From Chloroflexi bacterium 44-23 (GTDB lineage Bacteria > Chloroflexota > Anaerolineae > Anaerolineales > Anaerolineaceae): a stretch of 64,000 bases of DNA. Positions 16,898-25,752 of this stretch are shown here, in pieces (positions within the stretch are counted from its first letter, which is position 1; the number at the start of each line of letters is the position of its first letter). The stretch is from the NCBI GenBank assembly GCA_001899005.1, contig MKUW01000028.1:491163-555162 (forward strand). Direction: 5' to 3'. The notes below the pieces were generated by a model, which searched no databases, was not told where the DNA came from, and saw only the letters and a list, made by a program, of their open reading frames with translations. The translations under genes were made by a program, and so were the position numbers.

Positions 16898-18514
16898 ATG
16901 AAAAAATATTCTTCCCGATATTTGTTGACTGGTTTGATCATTGCATGGGCTGTTGACTTGCTTTTCTTCAACAAGCCTTTTGGCGTGGCTTTTAGTGTTT
17001 GGATTTCTCTGGCCTTGCTGTTGCTATTCATCCTCGGTTTTATCGAGAAAGTTAAACCAGCCGGGCAGACAATCTTTTTGGCGCTTCTTTCATTCTTGTT
17101 TTCACTGGGCGCTTTCTTTCGCCTTGAACCACTAACCCGCTTCCTCTCCTCAAGCGCTTCATTTCTATTATTAATGCTGACTGCCGCCACCTACCGGCAT
17201 GGATATTGGTGGTGGTTTCGAATTGTCGATTATGTCAGCCAGTTGCTCAAATTATTCGCAGCAGCTTTCACACAAGCCTGGGAACTGGTTTTCCCCTCAA
17301 AAGACACCCAGGTTTCTGAAAAAACAGATTCACAACTTGAAAAAGCAAGTAAAACGGGAAAACCCATCTGGTCGATCGTTCGTGGAATCGCGCTGGCCTT
17401 GCCGGTCATCCTGATCCTATCTGCATTATTGGCTTCGGCTGATCCGATTTTTAATCAGGGAATGCAGAAATTTTTGGAATTATTTAAAATTGAAAATCTG
17501 GCGGAGTATCTATTCCGCTTTTTCTACATCCTTTTATTTGCTTATTTATTTAGCGGAGTACTGCTGTATGCACTCAACCCACCGGGAAAGCAGCAAAAAC
17601 CGGATCCCAATAAGCCGTTCATAAAAACTTTTCTTGGGAATACTGAAACGAGCGTTGTTCTGGCAATGGTCAATATTCTCTTCCTGGTCTTTCTGATTGT
17701 TCAGTTTCGTTACTTTTTTGGGGGGCAGTCGAACATCAGCGCGACGGGTTTTACATATTCAGAATATGCCCGCAAAGGCTTTAATGAACTGGTGATGGTA
17801 GCTGTAATCAGTGTCTTGTTATATTTAGCGCTCAACACAATTACCACGCGAAAATCAAGCGGTCAAACCCGGCTGTTCTCGTGGCTGGCCGGTTTGTTGT
17901 TTATCCAGGTGTTGGTGATCTTGTTCTCAGGGTTTCAACGTTTGGCCTTATATGAGGCTGCCTATGGCTTTTCCCGTCTGCGAACGTACTCAACTTTGTT
18001 CATCCCATGGTTGGCAGCATTAATACTAGCACTCATTATTCTCGAAATCATCCAGCGCCAAAGCCGCGTTGCTCTAGTCTTATTGTTTGGCGCGGTAGGC
18101 TTTGTCGCTACGCTGGTTTTTGTCAACGTGGATGGGTTCATTGCCGGCAAGAATATCGAGCGCGCCACCCTCTCCTCTCAGGAAGGTTATGCCCTTGACT
18201 ATAACTACCTGCTGCAGCTAAGCAATGATGCGTTGCCGGTAATTTTGCGGGCATCTCAAAGCAGCAATCCCGTTATTGCAGAACCGAGCACAGCCTCATT
18301 GGTTTGTCGCTGGCATCAATTCAGCAGACAAGAAAAAGTATCATGGCAGGGCTTTAATTATTCAGACCATAAAGCCTTTTCCCTGCTGGCAGCCCGTCAA
18401 ACGACCTGGCAAAAATACACTGTTATTGATCCGGGTGGATATAATCCGCTGTATGTCAAAATAGGCACTAAAACTTATTCCTGCTCACCTGATAATAGCG
18501 ACTGGCTCGATTGA
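16898..18514 (+). CDS. DUF4173/DUF4153-type polytopic membrane protein
   Basis: A 538-residue protein with roughly ten hydrophobic helices and a soluble C-terminal part (about residues 400-538). The family signature is clear in the middle: QFRYFFGGQSNI, FTYSEYARKGFNELV, then FQRLALYEAAYGFSRLR. The biochemical role of this family is not known. It follows the 46-residue membrane protein by 16 bases. The C-terminal extension contains WHQFSRQEKVSWQGFNYSDHKA and appears extracellular by helix count, but I am not certain of the topology. Confidence 0.8.
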   Translation: MKKYSSRYLLTGLIIAWAVDLLFFNKPFGVAFSVWISLALLLLFILGFIEKVKPAGQTIFLALLSFLFSLGAFFRLEPLTRFLSSSASFLLLMLTAATYRHGYWWWFRIVDYVSQLLKLFAAAFTQAWELVFPSKDTQVSEKTDSQLEKASKTGKPIWSIVRGIALALPVILILSALLASADPIFNQGMQKFLELFKIENLAEYLFRFFYILLFAYLFSGVLLYALNPPGKQQKPDPNKPFIKTFLGNTETSVVLAMVNILFLVFLIVQFRYFFGGQSNISATGFTYSEYARKGFNELVMVAVISVLLYLALNTITTRKSSGQTRLFSWLAGLLFIQVLVILFSGFQRLALYEAAYGFSRLRTYSTLFIPWLAALILALIILEIIQRQSRVALVLLFGAVGFVATLVFVNVDGFIAGKNIERATLSSQEGYALDYNYLLQLSNDALPVILRASQSSNPVIAEPSTASLVCRWHQFSRQEKVSWQGFNYSDHKAFSLLAARQTTWQKYTVIDPGGYNPLYVKIGTKTYSCSPDNSDWLD

Positions 18515-18540
18515 TAAAGCACCTCTGAAAATAGCCTTCA

Positions 18541-18549
18541 TGGTACAAT
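18541..18549 (+). promoter_or_regulatory. extended -10 promoter of flippase-like gene, likely leaderless
   Basis: TGGTACAAT fits an extended -10. It ends exactly seven bases before the ATG at 18557, as at miaB, with no ribosome-binding site between and no good -35 at normal distance. Confidence 0.45.
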
Positions 18550-18556
18550 CTTGAAA

Positions 18557-19612
18557 ATGAAACGTTGGCAACTTTGGCTGGGAATTCTAATCAGTGCCGT
18601 CTTGCTGTACTTCTCACTAAGAGGTTTAAAACTGGGTGAGGTCTGGCAAGCTTTGCAAGGTGCCCGCTATTTTTGGCTTTTGCCCGGTATCGCTGTCTAC
18701 TTCGTCGGGGTTTGGGTACGATCATGGCGCTGGCATTATCTCTTACGACCCCTTAAGAAAATATCCACCCAAAAAATGTTCCCGATTGTAACCATTGGTT
18801 ACATGGGAAACAACATTTATCCTGCCCGCGCCGGTGAAGTTCTGCGTTCAGTTATCCTAAAACAACGCGAAAGTGTCCCCATCTCGGCTTCGCTGGCAAC
18901 CATTTTCGTAGAGCGCATTTTCGATGGGGTCGTCATGCTGGCCTTTGTTTTCCTTAATCTTTCCGAGCTGGCGAAATTAACTGTCACGTCCGGGTTTGTC
19001 GGCAGCATCCAGCAGATTGCCATTTGGGGCTCTGTCATTTTTTTCAGTGCGTTGGTGTTTTTCTTACTGGCAGCCATGTTTCCACTGGTAACCGAAAGAA
19101 TAGTGCGTTGGCTGATCAACCATCTGCTACCTTTAAAAATTCGTGAAAAGGTTCTGGATATCACCATCCGCTTTCTAAGTGGGCTCGAAGCGCTACGCTC
19201 ACCCAAAGAAGCACTGATGATCTTTTTTACCACCGTTCTCATTTGGCTGCTCGAGACAGGGAAATATTGGTTTGTGATGCACGCCTTCGATTTTCAGGTT
19301 TCTTTCTTTGCCTTAATGCTGATGAACGGCATTGTCAACCTGGCGACCACCATTCCCTCCGCGCCCGGTTATATCGGTACCTTTGACGCACCAGGGATCG
19401 CTTTGTTAAGTGCCTATGGGGTTGCCCCAGCAATTGCTGCCGGATACACGCTGGTGCTGCACGCTGCCCTCTGGTTTCCAATTACTGCTTTAGGAGCATA
19501 TTATTACCTGCGACAACCATTACGGATGGGTTCCAAGGAAGTACAACAGCTCAAACACGACCAGAAAGTTGAAAGTGAAGAACTACCATTGCAGACAGGA
19601 GAAATATTATGA
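18557..19612 (+). CDS. UPF0104/flippase-like integral membrane protein
   Basis: A 351-residue polytopic protein of the lysylphosphatidylglycerol synthase transmembrane superfamily without the catalytic C-terminal domain. Typical segments are RSWRWHYLLRP near residue 53, MGNNIYPARAGEVLR near 80-95, and a VNLATTIPSAPGYIGTFDA region near 260-280. Such stand-alone proteins accompany lipid or glycolipid synthesis and are proposed flippases. The ATG at 18557 is preferred to a TTG two codons earlier. Its stop overlaps the start of the FAD oxidoreductase, so the two probably act on the same membrane lipid or isoprenoid substrate. Confidence 0.82.
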   Translation: MKRWQLWLGILISAVLLYFSLRGLKLGEVWQALQGARYFWLLPGIAVYFVGVWVRSWRWHYLLRPLKKISTQKMFPIVTIGYMGNNIYPARAGEVLRSVILKQRESVPISASLATIFVERIFDGVVMLAFVFLNLSELAKLTVTSGFVGSIQQIAIWGSVIFFSALVFFLLAAMFPLVTERIVRWLINHLLPLKIREKVLDITIRFLSGLEALRSPKEALMIFFTTVLIWLLETGKYWFVMHAFDFQVSFFALMLMNGIVNLATTIPSAPGYIGTFDAPGIALLSAYGVAPAIAAGYTLVLHAALWFPITALGAYYYLRQPLRMGSKEVQQLKHDQKVESEELPLQTGEIL

Positions 19613-20907
19613 AAATCGCTGTGATCGGAGCTGGCATCGCTGGTTTAACTGCTGCCCATGAGCTGCAAAAAAACGGTCATCAAGTTACCATTTTTGAAGG
19701 TTCAGATCATGTCGGCGGGCTTGCTTCCGGATTCAAACAGCCAAATTGGGATTGGTCAGTGGAACATTTTTACCACCACTGGTTCCAATCTGATAAATAT
19801 ATGCTGCCATTAATTGATGAACTCGGTTGGAGTGACAAGGTTATCTTCCCTCTCCCGAAAACGGTCATGTATTATAAGGAAAAATTTTATCCCTTTGATT
19901 CAATTTTATCCGCCTTACTTTATCCCGGTCTCGGTTGGGGCATTAACAAGATTCGCTTCGGCCTGGTCGGATTGTACCTGCGCCTATCCAATAACTGGAA
20001 ACAATTTGAGAAATACACCGTCGAAGCATGGATGCGCAAGTATGCCGGCGATAAGGTATTTGAAGAAATGTGGGAGCCGATGCTGGTTGGCAAATTCGGC
20101 GAACGCTATGCCAAACAGGTCAACATGGCCTGGATGTGGGCTCGCTTAAAAGCCCGTACCACCCGCCTGGGGACCTTTGAAGGTGGTTTTCAAGCCTTTT
20201 GTGACCTGTTTGCTGCTGACCTGACAAAAAGAGGCGTCTCAATCCATCTCAATCGGCCGGTCGCTTTAATCGAGAGAACTGCAGACCATCAGATCGCTAT
20301 CCATAGCCAAGATGCCGTTGATCTATTCGATCAATGTCTGGTCACCACATCTCCCAAATTAATGTCAAAAATGGCACCTTCATTACCGGAACAATATCTG
20401 GCTGGTTTACTGAATCTTAAGAGCATTGGCGCGGTGGTTTTGATCCTTTCCATCAAGCACCAGCTCTCCAAGGAAGGCTACTATTGGTATAATTTACCCA
20501 AAAAGGCCGGCTTTCCCTTCCTTGCTCTGGTGGAACATACCAATTTCCTTCCCAAAGAACACTTTGGGGGCGAAACCATCCTCTATTGTGGTGATTATCT
20601 GGAAACTGACCATGAGTATTTTAAACTCACCAAAGAAGAGCTTTTAGAGCGATTCCTGCCCAGCTTGCAAAGAATAAATCCGGATTTCTCATTGGATTGG
20701 GTCAATCATAGCTGGCTTAACCGGGCAGCTTACGCTCAACCGGTTCCGCTGCTGAATCACTCGAAAAACATCCCTGATATTCGTACCCCTATCAAGGGCC
20801 TTTATTTTGCCAGCATGAGTCAAGTTTACCCTTGGGATCGCGGAACAAATTTTGCCGTAGAAATTGCCCAGCGAGCTGCCGCAATGATGCAAAGTGACAG
20901 CGCATAG
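19609..20907 (+). CDS. FAD-dependent oxidoreductase (amine oxidase/PPOX superfamily)
   Basis: A 432-residue flavoprotein with an N-terminal dinucleotide-binding motif GAGIAGLTAAHEL, an acidic strand end (FEGSDHVGGL) and a C-terminal FAD contact region (GLYFASMSQVYPWDRGTNFAVE). This general architecture is shared by protoporphyrinogen oxidases, carotene desaturases and UDP-galactopyranose mutase-like proteins. I cannot assign a substrate. It is translationally coupled (ATGA) to the flippase-like gene, pointing to membrane-lipid or polyprenyl-glycan work. Confidence 0.82.
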   Translation: MKIAVIGAGIAGLTAAHELQKNGHQVTIFEGSDHVGGLASGFKQPNWDWSVEHFYHHWFQSDKYMLPLIDELGWSDKVIFPLPKTVMYYKEKFYPFDSILSALLYPGLGWGINKIRFGLVGLYLRLSNNWKQFEKYTVEAWMRKYAGDKVFEEMWEPMLVGKFGERYAKQVNMAWMWARLKARTTRLGTFEGGFQAFCDLFAADLTKRGVSIHLNRPVALIERTADHQIAIHSQDAVDLFDQCLVTTSPKLMSKMAPSLPEQYLAGLLNLKSIGAVVLILSIKHQLSKEGYYWYNLPKKAGFPFLALVEHTNFLPKEHFGGETILYCGDYLETDHEYFKLTKEELLERFLPSLQRINPDFSLDWVNHSWLNRAAYAQPVPLLNHSKNIPDIRTPIKGLYFASMSQVYPWDRGTNFAVEIAQRAAAMMQSDSA

Positions 20908-21562
20908 TTCAAAACCAGGAACACAACTCCGCATTCTAAAAGAATACAAAGCAAACATGATCTGGAATTGTGGAAATGTAGTAAGCAGCGTCTGCGACCT
21001 ATCTCCCTTATTACTCATTACTAGTTACAGCTTAGACATTGCTCAACCTTCCATTAACCTTCTACCTTCAATTGTTAAAGAAAACTCACCATTTTTGATT
21101 CAGGAACAAACCTCCGCTCATTTAAATTCAGCAAATGAACAACCTCAGAAAATTTTGGAAACCGCCTATATCTGGGGGGTAAGCGCTTTTTAAATCGGTT
21201 AAACCAACATATACGCTGCAAGTCAGCAGGCTTACCCCCATATGTATGGGGTAGATATCGTTCCCAAACAACCAGCATCCATTGCTTAATTCCCCGCTTT
21301 CTTTAACATTAATTTTCTTAAAGTTTATGATTCTTTAAAGCAACCGTAAGGTAATCTTCTTGTTCATGCTCTTATTTTCTGATAGAATGATCTTGGTAAT
21401 CGGGGCTTTCCCTAAAGAAATTATCCAGCCCTTTGGGCTAAAGACAATTTAAGTTATTGGAACCACAATCACCCACTGTTTTTTTGCAGTGGGCTTACTT
21501 ACCCATTACCTTTTAGGGATAACCGGACTTGCTCATTTTGACTGAAGGAGGAGAATGCGTTT
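20908..21562. other. dnaA upstream region with nested inverted repeats
   Basis: No convincing gene. Landmarks: arms GGGGGTAAGC (21175-21184) and GCTTACCCCC (21230-21239); a second palindrome CCCCATA-TG-TATGGGG (21236-21251) sharing the right arm; the dnaA promoter (21360-21388); and two leader hairpins, AGCCC-TTTG-GGCT (21427-21438 region) and CCCACTG/CAGTGGG (21472-21493) with a T-rich loop. I did not find a cluster of TTATCCACA-type DnaA boxes, so I do not call an origin. Confidence 0.5.
21360..21388 (+). promoter_or_regulatory. dnaA promoter
   Basis: TTGTTC (21360-21365), a 17-base spacer and TAGAAT (21383-21388). This leaves a leader of about 165 bases before the dnaA ATG, which contains two hairpins. 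AAGGAGGAG lies before the start. Confidence 0.55.
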
Positions 21563-22918
21563 ATGAACACTCACCAAGCATGGCAAAATCTCATCAGCCA
21601 ACTTCAAATGGAAATGTCGAAAGCCTCTTTCGACACCTGGGTACGCAGCGCCGAACTGGTAAAGTATGAAAATCAAACTTTTACCATCGGTGTGCAAAAT
21701 GCGTATGCTCGTGATTGGCTGGAGAGCCGCCTTTCCAGCACCATTACCCGCCATTTGACCGGCATTATGAATGAGCCCATCAGTGTTCAGTTTATCGTCT
21801 GGCACAAAGACCAGGTCGAAAGAGAAACAAATCTCCCGGTAATAAACGACGATTCCTTCAACAACACCCCTGCAGAGGGAAGCCCATTCGTTACCCCAAT
21901 CAACGGTCGTTATTCATTTAATAATTTTGTCGTTGGAGCGTCCAATCGTATGGCTCATGCCGCCTGCATGGCAGTTGCCGAAAACCCGGCGCGAGCTTAT
22001 AACCCACTCTTCCTCTATGGTGGGGTCGGTCTTGGTAAAACTCACCTGCTGCATGCCATCGGTAATACCGCACAAAGCAGTGGTTTGCGAGTCTTATACG
22101 TCTCATCTGAAGAATTCACCAACGATTTAATCAACTCCATTCGTAATCACACAACCCAGGCATTTCGCGAACGCTACCGCTCAATGGATGTGCTTTTAAT
22201 TGACGATATACAGTTCATATCTGGTAAAGAATCAACTCAGGAAGAATTTTTCCACACCTTCAACACCTTGCATGGGCAGGACAAACAAGTGGTTATTTCT
22301 TCTGACCGCCCCCCGAAGGCTATGAATACCCTCGAGGAGCGTCTGCGCTCACGCTTTGAATGGGGCCTGATTGTGGATGTCCAGCCGCCTGATCTTGAAA
22401 CGCGCACTGCTATCTTACGATCCAAAGCCGAACGATCCGGTCGAATGGTACCCAACGAGATTCTCGATTCAATTGCACGCCAGATTCAATCGAATATCCG
22501 TGAATTGGAAGGTGCTCTTATCCGCGTTCTCGCCTATTCTGACCTGACCGGCCAGCCGCTTTCGGTCAACCTCGTAAATGTTGCCCTGGCAGATTTATTA
22601 CCCAAACGCGCAAACCTTGAGCCCACTCAAGTATTGTTCGCAGTCGCCAGTTCCTTTGGCATCGAAGCGAAAAAACTTTTAGGACGTGACCGGACACGCG
22701 AAATTGCCTTACCACGCCAGGTGGCTATGTATTTAATGCGTGAAGAAGCCAATTTCTCACTGCCCCAAATTGGTGCTGCCCTGGGTGGACGTGACCACAC
22801 TACAGTTATGTATGGCTGCGATAAGATCGCTGACATGATTGAACGCGATGATCGCCTGCGCCGCCAGCTAATTCAGATCCGCGAGCAACTCTATGGGCGC
22901 CAGGCTCTGACTGCCTGA
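21563..22918 (+). CDS. dnaA: chromosomal replication initiator protein DnaA
   Basis: A 451-residue DnaA of normal length. Domain I (residues 1-85) has the helical pattern with FDTWVRSAEL. Domain III carries Walker A GGVGLGKTHLLHA, Walker B VLLIDDIQF, sensor RLRSRFEWGL and the arginine-finger region. Domain IV has the helix-turn-helix signature ending in GGRDHTTVMYGCDKI. It binds DnaA boxes and opens the origin. It starts at an ATG 6-8 bases after a strong purine-rich site. dnaN does not follow, unlike in many bacteria. Confidence 0.97.
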   Translation: MNTHQAWQNLISQLQMEMSKASFDTWVRSAELVKYENQTFTIGVQNAYARDWLESRLSSTITRHLTGIMNEPISVQFIVWHKDQVERETNLPVINDDSFNNTPAEGSPFVTPINGRYSFNNFVVGASNRMAHAACMAVAENPARAYNPLFLYGGVGLGKTHLLHAIGNTAQSSGLRVLYVSSEEFTNDLINSIRNHTTQAFRERYRSMDVLLIDDIQFISGKESTQEEFFHTFNTLHGQDKQVVISSDRPPKAMNTLEERLRSRFEWGLIVDVQPPDLETRTAILRSKAERSGRMVPNEILDSIARQIQSNIRELEGALIRVLAYSDLTGQPLSVNLVNVALADLLPKRANLEPTQVLFAVASSFGIEAKKLLGRDRTREIALPRQVAMYLMREEANFSLPQIGAALGGRDHTTVMYGCDKIADMIERDDRLRRQLIQIREQLYGRQALTA

Positions 22919-23360
22919 CCAGCCTGGAAGATTTCCCGTTTCTCTTTTTCCCATTCAGTAGGCGTATCGAATTTTCAAACAAATTTCGTTTTTCACCGCC
23001 GGGTTGCATCAGCCTTCAACCACCTTTTTCCCCGGAAGAAGGAGCCTGTTAACAGATTGAATGAAGGGTAATTGGATAAATATTTATCAGGAGAACTTCG
23101 AGGATTGGTTTATCAGGCTGATCGTTAATCCAGAAGGCCGGGATGAAATTGCTCTTGAAAGAGGTAGTCTCCTGAAAAGACCAACCAGAATATCAGCCAT
23201 GCATGCTGATCAAAATGCAATAATTGAGTGACTGGATTAACCTTGCCAGGTGGTTGATGTGTAAGTAAATTGAAAAATCAACGTCAATCGAAGCAAGACC
23301 GGTTATTATCTAATCCTGCATGGCATGCGACCCTCCCGAAAAATGGCCTTGGATAAGCCA
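22919..23360. other. intergenic region after dnaA
   Basis: Contains a 14-bp palindrome GATAAATATTTATC (about 23073-23086) and a 56-codon frame at 23061-23231 that has no ribosome-binding site and no recognisable family, which I do not call. Nothing else is evident. Confidence 0.4.
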
Positions 23361-24209
23361 TTAATTTTCAGCCAGAACTCCATCCGGATTTGCAAACCCA
23401 ATCAGCACGTCAGTAGGCACATCCACAGAGATAAAGCCGGCAGCATACGGCGCTATCTGATACGGATCAAAGGTGATGTGAAGTCCATCGGGTGTCAGAT
23501 TCCAGTTTTGATAATTCTTGGCTTCGGGCAGTGCTCCTTCAAGAAAGGTGAACTTTTCCTCACCAGAAAGTTCATTGATTACGAATGCTGATATCAGATT
23601 CAGATAATCCTTGTCCGACTGGAACAGGTCACTCAAAGCCAGAACCTTCTGGTTGCGAACGTCATAGTTTAAAACGGATGAGAAAGGCAATGGATGCGCT
23701 GCCCCGCTGTAGTACTCGCTGATCTGGAAGTACACGCTGATGACCTCAGGCGTATTATCCAGCACAGTATAATCCATACTTACACTGCTATAGGACATCA
23801 GATTGGGATCAGTGGTCACTGGGTAGGTTGCCAGGTTTTCCATAAAGGCAGCGGTAATCCGCTCGGCAATCGCCCGGCTGGCCTGGTTGAAACCCTCCAT
23901 CCCATCAATAAATGGATAATTAACCTCGACGGTATACTTAGGATCCTCACCCTCGTCTTTCAACGTCTTCTGAAATATTACCGCCGTTGCTACACCAGGC
24001 TGGATGGTTGGCTCAGCGGTTGACAACTCCATGGTGGCCATTTGCTCAACATCAGTGGCTGTCGGCTGTAACTCCTGAATCACAGTCGTTGTGACGCGTG
24101 CTGTTTCAGTTGACAGAACCTTTTCCGAAATCAGCGTGCAGGCAGAGAGACTAAACCCAGCTAAAATGATCACCGTAACAATCCGAAATCGTAAACCTTT
24201 TAAGGACAT
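23361..24209 (-). CDS. RsiV-like lipoprotein (DUF3298 domain)
   Basis: A 282-residue secreted lipoprotein: basic N-terminus, hydrophobic helix and lipobox LSAC with Cys24, a Thr/Pro/Glu linker, then a two-part domain like the extracellular part of RsiV/DUF4163-DUF3298 (YSSVSMDYTVL, then YYSGAAHPLPFSSVLNYD and LSDLF). RsiV binds lysozyme and controls a sigma factor; no sigma factor or anti-sigma helix is present here. I chose the ATG at 24209 because the lipoprotein signal starts there; an upstream in-frame extension has no signal-like sequence. Binding function only is inferred. Confidence 0.75.
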   Translation of the reverse strand: MSLKGLRFRIVTVIILAGFSLSACTLISEKVLSTETARVTTTVIQELQPTATDVEQMATMELSTAEPTIQPGVATAVIFQKTLKDEGEDPKYTVEVNYPFIDGMEGFNQASRAIAERITAAFMENLATYPVTTDPNLMSYSSVSMDYTVLDNTPEVISVYFQISEYYSGAAHPLPFSSVLNYDVRNQKVLALSDLFQSDKDYLNLISAFVINELSGEEKFTFLEGALPEAKNYQNWNLTPDGLHITFDPYQIAPYAAGFISVDVPTDVLIGFANPDGVLAEN

Positions 24210-24460
24210 ATCTCTCAATTCTTTCCTTCCTGAATTCCTTACCAATAATTTTTCAAAAACTATCCACTGCAAATGGATGTTGTTTGTAGTCAAACTTACT
24301 CCTTGCTGGTATTGCGTACTCCAGTTTACATCATTTTGAGCAAGCCATACCATTAAATAGAACCTTGAGGAAATTTCTTCAGCCGTCTTAATCTGATTGT
24401 AGAGCGAGCAGTCCAGCAGTAAATTATTTAAGAATTGAGCAGGGTGCACGATTTGATTAC

Positions 24461-24489
24461 TTGACAAGCCATTTTTAAAGATGTATAGT
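24461..24489 (+). promoter_or_regulatory. lacI-type regulator promoter
   Basis: TTGACA (24461-24466), an ideal 17-base spacer and TATAGT (24484-24489). The expected transcription start falls inside the adjoining operator palindrome. Confidence 0.75.
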
Positions 24490-24491
24490 AA

Positions 24492-24507
24492 ATGCGAACG
24501 TTCGCAT
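24492..24507 (+). promoter_or_regulatory. LacI-family operator palindrome
   Basis: ATGCGAACGTTCGCAT is a perfect 16-bp palindrome with the central CG typical of LacI-family sites. It begins two bases after the -10 box, so binding would block transcription: autorepression. I saw no second copy before the transporter genes. Confidence 0.75.
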
Positions 24508-24526
24508 AAACTGATTGAGGTTAATG

Positions 24527-25576
24527 ATGAAAAGAAGGGTTACCCTAAAAGAGGTTGCAGAGCAGGCTTCTGTAAGTTACCAAACCGTTTCAAAGGTGAT
24601 TAACCAAAAGGTGCGAATTTCCCCGGAGGCTGAACAACGAATTTGGAAAGCGGTAAAAGACCTGGATTATACTCCCAGCTACACGGCGCGCAGCTTACGC
24701 TCGCAGCGTAGCCAAACCATTGGTTATACCTGGCAACCTTCTCCCCCTGACCAAGCTAATCCAATCCTTGACCTTTTTTTGCAAAGCATGTTCAGTTCAG
24801 CAGAACAAAAAGGCTATTATTTACTTTGTTTTCCACATAGAAATCAAAAGAAAATCCTGGACGCCTACCGCTTGTTAATCGACAGTGGCAGAGTAGATGC
24901 TTTTGTTTTATCAAGTGTTGAAAATGATGATCCCTGTATTCAATTTCTGTGTGATCAAAATTTCCCATTCGTCGCTTTCGGCCGTCAGGATGGGGATCTC
25001 CACTTTCCCTATATCGATGTCGATGGCGGTTTGGGAATCAAAATGGCTGTAAATCATTTGCTCAGTCTATCTCACCGTAAAATTGCCATTTTGGCATGGC
25101 CATTGAATTCCAGAGTTGGCGATAACCGCATTGAAGGTTATTTTTCCGCCATGAATTCCGCGGGAATTGAGATACACCCTGAATGGGTTCAGCGCGGTGA
25201 AGGTACTTATAAAATTGGATATAGCGCAACGATGAAATTGCTATCCTTGAGGGAAAATATACGTCCTACCGGCATCATCGCCATGAACGACCTGATGGCA
25301 ATTGGCGCAATGGCGGCAATTCGCCATAGCGGTCTACTACCCGGAAAAGATATTGCTGTCACTGGGTTTGACGATACTCCGACCGCCCGTTACTTAAGAC
25401 CGCCATTAACCAGTTTGCGCCAGCCCATTTGGGATATTGGGCAGAATTTGATGGACAGATTAATCGAATTTCTCGAAAGCGGCACTTATCCCTTACCATT
25501 TGAAGAATTAGTGGCACCACAATTGATCATTCGAGAATCAAGTACAGGATTACCGGCACAAGGAGAATTACTCTAG
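24527..25576 (+). CDS. LacI-family transcriptional regulator
   Basis: A 349-residue repressor-type regulator. The N-terminal helix-turn-helix and hinge are clear (TLKEVAEQASVSYQTVSKVINQK, RIWKAVKDLDYTPSYTARSLRSQRS, quoted in pieces of the family pattern). The remaining residues form a periplasmic-binding-protein-like ligand domain ending in GFDDTPTARYLRPPLTSLRQP. GAGG precedes two adjacent ATGs; the one at 24527 has better spacing. It lies upstream of a carbohydrate ABC transporter and phosphorylase genes and likely controls them in response to the imported sugar. A palindromic operator overlaps its own promoter. Confidence 0.9.
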   Translation: MKRRVTLKEVAEQASVSYQTVSKVINQKVRISPEAEQRIWKAVKDLDYTPSYTARSLRSQRSQTIGYTWQPSPPDQANPILDLFLQSMFSSAEQKGYYLLCFPHRNQKKILDAYRLLIDSGRVDAFVLSSVENDDPCIQFLCDQNFPFVAFGRQDGDLHFPYIDVDGGLGIKMAVNHLLSLSHRKIAILAWPLNSRVGDNRIEGYFSAMNSAGIEIHPEWVQRGEGTYKIGYSATMKLLSLRENIRPTGIIAMNDLMAIGAMAAIRHSGLLPGKDIAVTGFDDTPTARYLRPPLTSLRQPIWDIGQNLMDRLIEFLESGTYPLPFEELVAPQLIIRESSTGLPAQGELL

Positions 25577-25633
25577 AAAGGAGACCTTATTCACTAAAAA
25601 AACGATACTAAAAACCAACTGCAGTATACAAAA

Positions 25634-25671
25634 GGAGCCACCTTCCCCGGCTAAGGAAAATGGGCGGCTCC
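25634..25671 (+). promoter_or_regulatory. hairpin between regulator and transporter genes
   Basis: GGAGCC (25634-25639) pairs with GGCTCC (25666-25671), with additional CC/GG pairs inside. No T-tract follows, so it is a structured leader or RNA barrier rather than a clear terminator. Confidence 0.4.
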
Positions 25672-25752
25672 AGGTCAGGATCTAGTGCTCCTGCACTGAT
25701 TTAGTATAACATAACCATTTAAATATCTGATTTGTAATTAGGAGATGAAGTA

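Noticed and set aside
20894..21193. 99-codon frame after the FAD oxidoreductase.
   Set aside because: No ribosome site beyond the overlapping gene, no domain pattern, and composition unlike neighbouring proteins.
21412..21430. TTATCCAGCC before dnaA as a DnaA box.
   Set aside because: A single weak match; no cluster, so not enough to call an origin.
23061..23231. 56-codon frame downstream of dnaA.
   Set aside because: No ribosome-binding site and no recognisable family; left as part of the intergenic note.
24210..24467. N-terminal extension of the RsiV-like lipoprotein.
   Set aside because: A complete lipoprotein signal begins at 24209; the extension would bury it and has no start signal.
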